Assembly (NCBI GenBank): GCA_003225615.1 | Contig: QIAS01000020.1 | Span: 11,524 to 19,719 of the forward strand | Direction of reading: 5' to 3' | DNA length: 8,196 nucleotides | DNA from: Acidobacteriota bacterium | Lineage (GTDB): Bacteria; Acidobacteriota; Terriglobia; Terriglobales; Acidobacteriaceae | Part shown: positions 1 to 4,590 of the stretch, piece by piece | Numbering within the stretch: the first letter of the stretch is position 1 | Layout: the number at the start of each line of letters is the position of its first letter | Position numbers and translations under genes: made by a program | The notes under the pieces: model-generated | Databases searched by the model: none | What the model was told of the DNA's origin: nothing | Seen by the model: only the letters and a program-made list of their open reading frames with translations

Positions 1-461
1 CGGTGGCCAGCTACATCCATGCCGGTGGGAAGATTGGCGTGCTGGTGGAAGTGAACTGCGAGAGCGATTTTGTCGCCCGCACCGAAGACTTCAAGGAACT
101 GGTGCATGACATTGCCATGCACATTGCGGCTTCCGATCCGAAGTTCATCCGCAAAGAAGACGTCACGCCGGAAGCGTACGAGCGGGAGAAAGACATCTAC
201 CGTTCGCAGGCAGCCGCAACGGGCAAGCCTCCGCAAGTGGTGGAAAAGATCGTCGAAGGCAAGATGAGCAAGTTCTACGAGGAAGTCTGTCTTTATGAGC
301 AGCCCTTCATCAAAGACCAGACGATTTCGATCTCGCAACTGATTGCGGCCAAGATCGGAAAGCTCGGTGAGAATATAGCGGTACGCCGCTTCGGACGATT
401 CAAAGTAGGCGAGGCCGGCGAGACAATTGCGGTCAGCAAGCCGGAACCAAAGGCAGAGTAA
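1..461 (+). CDS. tsf: Elongation factor Ts (EF-Ts), 3' part, start outside window
   Basis: EF-Ts is the cytoplasmic nucleotide-exchange factor that regenerates EF-Tu-GTP from EF-Tu-GDP. The frame is open from the window edge and ends at TAA 459-461. The GTG at position 3 is most likely an internal valine, because the protein begins in mid-domain just before the conserved core segment GVLVEVNCESDFVAR (residues 12-26 of the visible part). Later family signatures are the EQPFIKD stretch and the closing GENIAVRRFGRF segment. The visible 152 residues align by eye along the whole core of the short Thermus-type EF-Ts (about 200 residues), so roughly the first 65-70 residues, the N-terminal UBA-like EF-Tu-binding domain, should lie upstream. 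The second core subdomain found in E. coli EF-Ts is absent. In most genomes rpsB lies just upstream, and pyrH follows here after 108 nt. Confidence 0.96.
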   Translation, partial: VASYIHAGGKIGVLVEVNCESDFVARTEDFKELVHDIAMHIAASDPKFIRKEDVTPEAYEREKDIYRSQAAATGKPPQVVEKIVEGKMSKFYEEVCLYEQPFIKDQTISISQLIAAKIGKLGENIAVRRFGRFKVGEAGETIAVSKPEPKAE

Positions 462-465
462 GATC

Positions 466-559
466 AGGTTTCAAGGTTCCGCAAGTTTCAAGGTTTTCAA
501 AGTGGTGTTACTCGGTGTCTGCTTTAATTGAAACCTTGCAACCTTGAAACTTTGCAACC
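466..559. repeat. Imperfect inverted repeat, each arm built of a tandem 16-17 nt unit
   Basis: The gap between tsf and pyrH is almost filled by two complementary arms, at about 466-498 and 530-559. The core is a perfect 13-nt match: aagtttcaaggtt (483-495) pairs with 540-552. Pairing continues outward through 481-482 with 554-555 and 475-478 with 556-559, leaving small bulges. Each arm also contains a direct repeat: gtttcaagg occurs at 468-476 and 485-493, 17 nt apart, and the right arm holds two 16-nt copies (530-545 and 546-561) differing at two positions. No T tract follows, so it is not a standard terminator. The right arm ends one base before the pyrH Shine-Dalgarno sequence, so the folded RNA could affect pyrH translation or transcript processing. 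It could also be one copy of a dispersed intergenic repeat family. The structure is seen; the function is inferred. Confidence 0.7.
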
Positions 560-569
560 TGGAGATTAA

Positions 570-1286
570 ATGTCTACTCCGATCTTCAAACGGATCCTTC
601 TGAAGCTCTCTGGTGAGGCCCTGGCGGCCAGCCAGGGATTCGGCGTGGATTCCTCCCGCATTCACGAAATTGCCGCCGAGCTGGCCGACCTACACTCACT
701 CGAAGTTCAGATTGCTATTGTGGTCGGCGGCGGCAACTTCTTCCGCGGCGTCGCCGAGCAGGCGCGCGATATGGACCGCGTTTCTGCCGATCACATGGGC
801 ATGCTGGCCACCGTGATCAACGCGCTCGCCCTGCAGGATGCACTCGAGAAGCAAGGCGTCTACACGCGCGTACAGTCGGCCATCGAGATGAACCAGGTGG
901 CCGAGCCTTTCATTCGGCGTCGTGCCATCCGTCACCTCGAAAAGGGGCGTATCGTCATCTTCGCCGGAGGCACCGGCAATCCCTACTTTTCTACGGACAC
1001 TGCCGCCTCGCTGCGCGCCATGGAGATCAAGGCCGACGCGATCCTGAAAGCAACCAAGGTAGATGGCATCTACGATGCCGACCCCATGCTGGTGAAGGAT
1101 GCCAAGAAATTCAATGAAATCACCTACATGGACGTTCTCAAAAAAGGTCTCAAGGTGATGGATGCCACCGCCATCTCACTTTGCAAAGAAAACAATCTGC
1201 CCATCATCATCTTCAACCTGAACCAGCGCGGCAATATTAGAAAAGTGCTGACTGGAGAGAAGATTGGGTCGTTGGTAAGCGCTTGA
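570..1286 (+). CDS. pyrH: UMP kinase (uridylate kinase)
   Basis: This enzyme phosphorylates UMP to UDP with ATP in cytoplasmic pyrimidine nucleotide synthesis. Bacterial PyrH belongs to the amino-acid-kinase fold and works as a hexamer. The 238 residues match the usual length of about 240. Visible motifs are the N-terminal KLSGEAL (12-18), the phosphate-binding loop [10 protein letters not shown] (51-60), [16 protein letters not shown] (74-89), the [14 protein letters not shown] loop (133-146) that contacts nucleotide, and [13 protein letters not shown] (160-172). The ATG at 570 is chosen because GGAG (561-564) lies 5 nt upstream and the conserved N-terminus begins at once. The stop is TGA 1284-1286. 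No promoter is obvious in the gap before it, so it is probably co-transcribed with tsf. PyrH enzymes are commonly regulated by GTP and UTP, but the sequence does not settle that here. Confidence 0.98.
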   Translation: MSTPIFKRILLKLSGEALAASQGFGVDSSRIHEIAAELADLHSLEVQIAIVVGGGNFFRGVAEQARDMDRVSADHMGMLATVINALALQDALEKQGVYTRVQSAIEMNQVAEPFIRRRAIRHLEKGRIVIFAGGTGNPYFSTDTAASLRAMEIKADAILKATKVDGIYDADPMLVKDAKKFNEITYMDVLKKGLKVMDATAISLCKENNLPIIIFNLNQRGNIRKVLTGEKIGSLVSA

Positions 1287-1416
1287 AATCTGCTGCGCTC
1301 TACAAGGATCCGAGACCTGCGCCTTCTCCAGTTCAGATTGAAGTCTTTCCGATTTTCATAAAGCGAGTATCCGGGCCGAAAGATGCTCAAAGCACAGCCG
1401 GCTTTGAACCCGGGTT

Positions 1417-1422
1417 TATAAT
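1417..1422 (+). promoter_or_regulatory. Possible -10 box upstream of frr
   Basis: A perfect TATAAT lies in the 172-nt pyrH-frr gap, 36 nt before the frr ATG. It directly follows the 10-nt palindrome AACCCGGGTT (1407-1416), and the 8-nt palindrome AGCCGGCT lies at 1396-1403. No convincing TTGACA-like -35 is found at 16-18 nt spacing. It may give frr its own transcripts in addition to read-through from pyrH. The rest of 1287-1458 shows no gene. Confidence 0.4.
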
Positions 1423-1458
1423 GCAAAGTTTTGATTCCGGCATTCTACGGAGCTGACG

Positions 1459-2046
1459 ATGGCTCAACCTAGCATGGCTGCAACTCCTGGTCTGAAGGAA
1501 ATTTACGTCCAGCTAAAGGCACGCATGGACAAGGCAGTGGAGGATTTCCGCAAGGCGATGGCAGCCACGCGCACGGGGCGAGCGTCTGTGCACATGCTGG
1601 ATAGCGTCAATGTGGACTACTACGGTTCGCAAATGCCGTTGAACCAGATCGCGCAGGTGCACGCGCCGGAAGCCCAGTTGATCACGGTTCAGCCGTTTGA
1701 TCCTTCTTCTTTGACTTCGATCGAAAAGGCAATCCGCACCGCAGACCTGGGGTTGAACCCGATGAACGACGGCAAGATCATCCGGGTTCCCGTGCCACCG
1801 CTTACCGAGGAGCGCCGCCGGGAGATGGTAAAACATCTTCACAAGGTGCTGGAAGAACATCGCACGGCAGTTCGCAATATTCGGCGGGATGGCAACGAAG
1901 CCATTAAGAAGGCGCTCAAGGACAAGAAAATCACCGAGGACCAGGAAAAGCGTGCGCTGGATGAAATTCAGAGGTTGACCGATGACGAGATCAAGAAGAT
2001 GGATGAGATGAGCAAGGCGAAAGAAAAGGAAGTGATGGAGGTGTAG
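1459..2046 (+). CDS. frr: Ribosome recycling factor (RRF)
   Basis: RRF acts with EF-G in the cytoplasm to split post-termination 70S ribosomes. The 195-residue product is about 10 residues longer than the usual 185. The extra part is a short N-terminal extension before the family start at KEIYVQLKARMDKAVEDF. Conserved features are the RTGRAS motif (about residues 39-44), the central QPFDPSSL segment in the small domain, and LTEERRREMVK followed by VRNIRRDGNEAIKK. The last carries the arginines of the long-helix region equivalent to E. coli R132. The C-terminus is the expected charged third helix. ATG 1459 has GGAG (1449-1452) 6 nt upstream; an internal ATG at 1474 lacks such a site. A strong terminator follows 24 nt after the TAG. 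Confidence 0.98.
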   Translation: MAQPSMAATPGLKEIYVQLKARMDKAVEDFRKAMAATRTGRASVHMLDSVNVDYYGSQMPLNQIAQVHAPEAQLITVQPFDPSSLTSIEKAIRTADLGLNPMNDGKIIRVPVPPLTEERRREMVKHLHKVLEEHRTAVRNIRRDGNEAIKKALKDKKITEDQEKRALDEIQRLTDDEIKKMDEMSKAKEKEVMEV

Positions 2047-2070
2047 CTAAATCGTTGGTCTCTGACACGT

Positions 2071-2097
2071 GCCGCGCGAGTGCGCGGCTTTTATTTT
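2071..2097 (+). terminator. Rho-independent terminator of the tsf-pyrH-frr unit
   Basis: A perfect 7-bp GC stem, gccgcgc (2071-2077) with gcgcggc (2082-2088), closes a 4-nt loop and is followed directly by ttttatttt (2089-2097). It begins 24 nt after the frr stop codon. Confidence 0.93.
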
Positions 2098-2150
2098 GGG
2101 TTGCTATCGGCTGCCGTTCCGAAGCAGGAAAGCAGCAATCGTAGTAACCC
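2098..2150. repeat. Weak inverted repeat between terminator and next promoter
   Basis: The 9-nt GGGTTGCTA (2098-2106) can pair with TAGTAACCC (2142-2150), with one G-U pair. TCGG (2107-2110) and CCGA (2119-2122) form a smaller possible stem inside. It sits between the frr terminator and the -10 box of the next gene. It could be an operator-like or structured element, but at this length chance is possible. Confidence 0.25.
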
Positions 2151-2174
2151 TGTGCCTCCGTCGTGAATTGATCT

Positions 2175-2180
2175 TATAAT
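2175..2180 (+). promoter_or_regulatory. -10 box of the molybdoenzyme gene, likely giving a leaderless mRNA
   Basis: A perfect TATAAT ends 9 nt before the ATG at 2190. A start site 6-8 nt downstream of the box would fall at about 2186-2188, leaving a leader of only 2-4 nt. No Shine-Dalgarno-like sequence is present before the ATG, which fits leaderless translation. No clear -35 box is visible at normal spacing. Confidence 0.55.
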
Positions 2181-2189
2181 TCCAAAATC

Positions 2190-4409
2190 ATGAAGAAGGT
2201 CGTCCACGCCGCTTGCCCGCACGACTGTCCTGACGCCTGCGGAGTTTTGATCACTGTAGAAGAAGGGCGTGCGACGAAGATTCAGGGCGATCCATCGCAT
2301 CCCGTTACGCGCGGTTTTCTTTGCGCCAAGGTCGCCAAGTATCTTGACCGGGTGTATTCGCCGGAACGGGTGCTTTATCCCATGCGGCGCGTGCGGCCCA
2401 AGGGGCCTCTGGGCAGGTCAGACGGGCCATCGTCCGGACTGCGGAGCGTTGCTCCGCCAGGACGGCCGGGGCCGGCTGTCCCTACACGGCCCGAAGCAGC
2501 CCAGGCATTTCAGCGCATTACATGGGAGGAGGCGCTCGAGGAAATCACCTCGCGGTTTGAGAGCATCGTCGCGGAGTTCGGCGGCGAGGCGATTCTTCCC
2601 TACTCATACGGTGGCACAATCGGCGTGCTGAACGGGGCTTCGATGGACCGTCGCTTCTTTCACCGGCTGGGTGCCTCGCAGTTGGCGCGCACGATTTGCT
2701 CGATGGCGGGCGAGGAAGGTTTGAAGTCCGTCATCGGTATCAAGATGGGCACCGAGCCCGAGCAGTTCCGTCACTCCCGCTACATCATCGCATGGGGCGC
2801 GAATATTCATGGCAACAACGTACACCTTTGGCCCTTCATCGAAGAAGCGCGGCGGGCCGGCGCGAAGCTGGTGGTCATCGATCCCTACCGAACCCGCACG
2901 GCAAAGTGTGCTGACTGGTATCTGCCAATCAATCCGGGCACGGATGCGGCCCTCGCTTTGGGGATGATGTACGTCATCATCAACGATGGCCTCCATGATT
3001 CCGATTACGTTGCGCGGTACACAATTGGTTTCGAGCAGCTGCGGCAGAAAGTGCAAGAGTATCCGCCAGAAAAAGTCGCGCAGTGGACGGGCATTACCTC
3101 GGCTGACATCGTCAAGCTGGCGCGCGAATATGCGACCGCTCGGCCTGCGGTGATTCGCCTGAACTACGGCGTGCAACGGTCCGAAGGCGGCGGCATGTCC
3201 ACGCGAACAATAGCCATGCTGCCCTGCATCACTGGATCGTGGAAGGAGGTTGGGGGAGGGCTGCAGCTCTCTACCAGCGGCGCCTACGGATTGAAACGCG
3301 AAGCGCTTGAGGGTACTGAATTGATGTTGACCTCGCTTGGGCGACCGGCGCGGGTTGTGAACATGGTGGAGTTAGGGAAGGCGCTCAACAGTCTCGACGA
3401 GCCTCCCATCAAGGCGCTCTTTGTCTACAACTCCAATCCCGCAGCCGTGTGCCCTAATCACAACGAGGTGATACGCGGTTTGCAGCGGCCTGACCTGTTC
3501 ACGGTGGTTCATGAGCAGTTCTTTACTGACACAACCGATTATGCCGATATTGTTCTCCCGGCGACGACATTCTTCGAGCAGAAGGATCTGCAGGCCGCTT
3601 ACGGGCACTATTACCTGCAGGTCTCAAATGCTGCGATTGAGGCTTTGGGCGAGTGCCGGTCGAATGTCGAGGTATTTCGAAGTTTGGCGCAGAATATGGG
3701 GTTCACGGAAGAATGTTTCCAACAGACGGTGGATGAGATGATTGATGTTGCTTTGGGTGCTGACAACCCTTGGCTGCACGGAATCAGTCGCCACAGATTA
3801 GAGCGGGAAGGTCATGTGAGACTGAACTTTGAGGGAGCGGAATTTGCAGAACAGCCGGCAGCAGCCGAGCCCACCCAAGCAGGAGGGGACAAAGCGTTTC
3901 TGCCCTTCGCCCAAGGCAAGTTCCAGACCGCGAGTGGAAAAGCTGAGCTTTACAGCGAAGCGCTCAAGTCGCAAGGGTTGGATCCCGTAGCTTCATTTAC
4001 GCCGCCGGGTGAATCGCGAAATAGCGATCAAGCTAAGGCCTTTCCTTTGGAATTGCTCGCCCGCAAAGCCGACAATTTCCTTAACAGCACCTTCTCCAAT
4101 ATTCCATCTGTCCGAGAGATGGAACAGATCGGCCTGCTGGAAATGAATGCGGCTGATGCCACACCGCGAGGCATCGCTGATGGCGACACCGTTCGGGTCT
4201 TCAATGCGCGTGGCGAAATCCTGCTTCGCGCCCGGGTAAATGGCGCCGTGCAGGCCGGGGTGGTTTCCGGCCAGCTGAATTGGGCCAAGCTGACGCCGGG
4301 TACCCGCAACATTAATGTTCTAACCTCGGAAAAACTTACTGACATGGGCAACTCGGCCACCTTTTATTCCGTCTTGGTTGAGGTGGAGTCTTTTAAGTCT
4401 TCCTGCTGA
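2190..4409 (+). CDS. Molybdopterin-dependent oxidoreductase with N-terminal 4Fe-4S cluster (DMSO-reductase superfamily)
   Basis: This is a catalytic subunit of the bis-MGD molybdenum/tungsten enzyme superfamily (COG0243-like); its substrate cannot be told from sequence. The N-terminal cluster motif is C9-x3-C13-x3-C17-x27-C45 with K47, the lysine usually placed between the cluster and the pterin. The molybdopterin domain follows. It includes TICSMAG (168-174), where C170 occupies the likely metal-ligand position, plus VVIDPYRTRTA (228 onward), the PINPGTDAALALG cofactor-binding segment and YNSNPA (413-418). The C-terminal dinucleotide-binding domain spans about 617-737. No Tat signal precedes the cluster, so the protein should be cytoplasmic. 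No iron-sulfur or membrane partner gene is nearby, which suggests a stand-alone enzyme of the formate-dehydrogenase-like or YyaE-like kind. Residues about 72-104 are a low-complexity in-frame insert. The stop is TGA 4407-4409. Confidence 0.93.
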   Translation: MKKVVHAACPHDCPDACGVLITVEEGRATKIQGDPSHPVTRGFLCAKVAKYLDRVYSPERVLYPMRRVRPKGPLGRSDGPSSGLRSVAPPGRPGPAVPTRPEAAQAFQRITWEEALEEITSRFESIVAEFGGEAILPYSYGGTIGVLNGASMDRRFFHRLGASQLARTICSMAGEEGLKSVIGIKMGTEPEQFRHSRYIIAWGANIHGNNVHLWPFIEEARRAGAKLVVIDPYRTRTAKCADWYLPINPGTDAALALGMMYVIINDGLHDSDYVARYTIGFEQLRQKVQEYPPEKVAQWTGITSADIVKLAREYATARPAVIRLNYGVQRSEGGGMSTRTIAMLPCITGSWKEVGGGLQLSTSGAYGLKREALEGTELMLTSLGRPARVVNMVELGKALNSLDEPPIKALFVYNSNPAAVCPNHNEVIRGLQRPDLFTVVHEQFFTDTTDYADIVLPATTFFEQKDLQAAYGHYYLQVSNAAIEALGECRSNVEVFRSLAQNMGFTEECFQQTVDEMIDVALGADNPWLHGISRHRLEREGHVRLNFEGAEFAEQPAAAEPTQAGGDKAFLPFAQGKFQTASGKAELYSEALKSQGLDPVASFTPPGESRNSDQAKAFPLELLARKADNFLNSTFSNIPSVREMEQIGLLEMNAADATPRGIADGDTVRVFNARGEILLRARVNGAVQAGVVSGQLNWAKLTPGTRNINVLTSEKLTDMGNSATFYSVLVEVESFKSSC
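2394..2496. repeat. In-frame GC-rich palindromic insert inside the molybdoenzyme gene
   Basis: This stretch contains a perfect 7-bp hairpin (2441-2447 with 2451-2457, loop gtt). It also has a 10-bp hairpin at 2460-2469 with 2472-2481, perfect apart from one G-U pair, and the palindrome GTCCGGAC at 2432-2439. It is flanked by near-direct repeats CGGCCCAAG (2394-2402) and CGGCCCGAAG (2487-2496), exactly 93 nt or 31 codons apart. The encoded residues (about 72-104) are rich in Pro, Gly, Ser, Arg and Ala, and fall between the 4Fe-4S segment ending PMRRV and the pterin-domain start FQRITWEEAL. Removing one flank plus the interior leaves eight residues between V68 and Q108, about what I recall for relatives. 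This resembles a palindromic mobile repeat tolerated in-frame, as described for Rickettsia palindromic elements. Mobility is inferred. Confidence 0.6.
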
Positions 4410-4441
4410 GGTGGATTTGGACGCTCCGTATTGCTCTACCG

Positions 4442-4447
4442 TATAAT
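4442..4447 (+). promoter_or_regulatory. -10 box upstream of bamA
   Basis: A perfect TATAAT lies 33 nt after the molybdoenzyme stop codon and would start transcripts near 4454. The best -35 candidate is TTGGAC (4417-4422) at a long 19-nt spacing, so the -35 assignment is weak. No terminator is visible between the two genes, so read-through from the upstream gene is also possible. Confidence 0.5.
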
Positions 4448-4474
4448 TGCCGTTTTCCTTAACTCCTAGAAGCT

Positions 4475-4489
4475 GAGGTAGTAGCGATT
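4475..4489 (+). promoter_or_regulatory. Possible ribosome-binding site with ATT start codon for bamA
   Basis: GAGGT (4475-4479) is followed after 7 nt by ATT (4487-4489), which is in frame with bamA. The frame is open from the stop TAA at 4460-4462. ATT is a very rare start codon, known for example in infC. Nevertheless this is the only in-frame start-like codon here with a well-placed Shine-Dalgarno sequence. The site is seen; its use is inferred. Confidence 0.35.
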
Positions 4490-4508
4490 CTTCGTTCTCA
4501 TCAGGAAA

Positions 4509-4590
4509 GCCCTGCCTCGCGGCCGTACGCCCGGTTGGGGCCCGCGGGGGGGCCGGGAGTAACGAAGAGCGGGTACGCCACCCGTTCCGG
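4509..4590. repeat. Very GC-rich segment at the 5' end of bamA, possible insert
   Basis: This stretch is much richer in GC than its flanks. It has several short self-complementary pieces: CCCGG (4530-4534) with CCGGG (4553-4557), the palindrome CCCGCGGG (4541-4548), and CGGGT with ACCCG around 4570-4584. GTACGCC occurs twice (4525-4531 and 4573-4579), 48 nt apart. It encodes a Gly/Pro/Ser-rich leader unlike the normal start of a BamA signal peptide. It may be an inserted palindromic element like the one in the upstream gene, although the two do not look alike in sequence. Confidence 0.4.

Noticed and set aside
466..559. tsf-pyrH inverted repeat as a rho-independent terminator or CRISPR-like array
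   Set aside because: No T tract follows the second arm. There are only two imperfect copies per arm and no spacers, so neither description fits.
2697..2699. Molybdoenzyme as a selenocysteine-type formate dehydrogenase
   Set aside because: The likely metal-ligand position is an ordinary TGC cysteine codon (C170), and there is no in-frame TGA before the terminal one.
2604..3176. 190-codon open frame on the - strand within the molybdoenzyme gene
   Set aside because: It is antisense to conserved cofactor-binding segments, and its translation is His/Arg-rich without motifs, as expected of a shadow frame.
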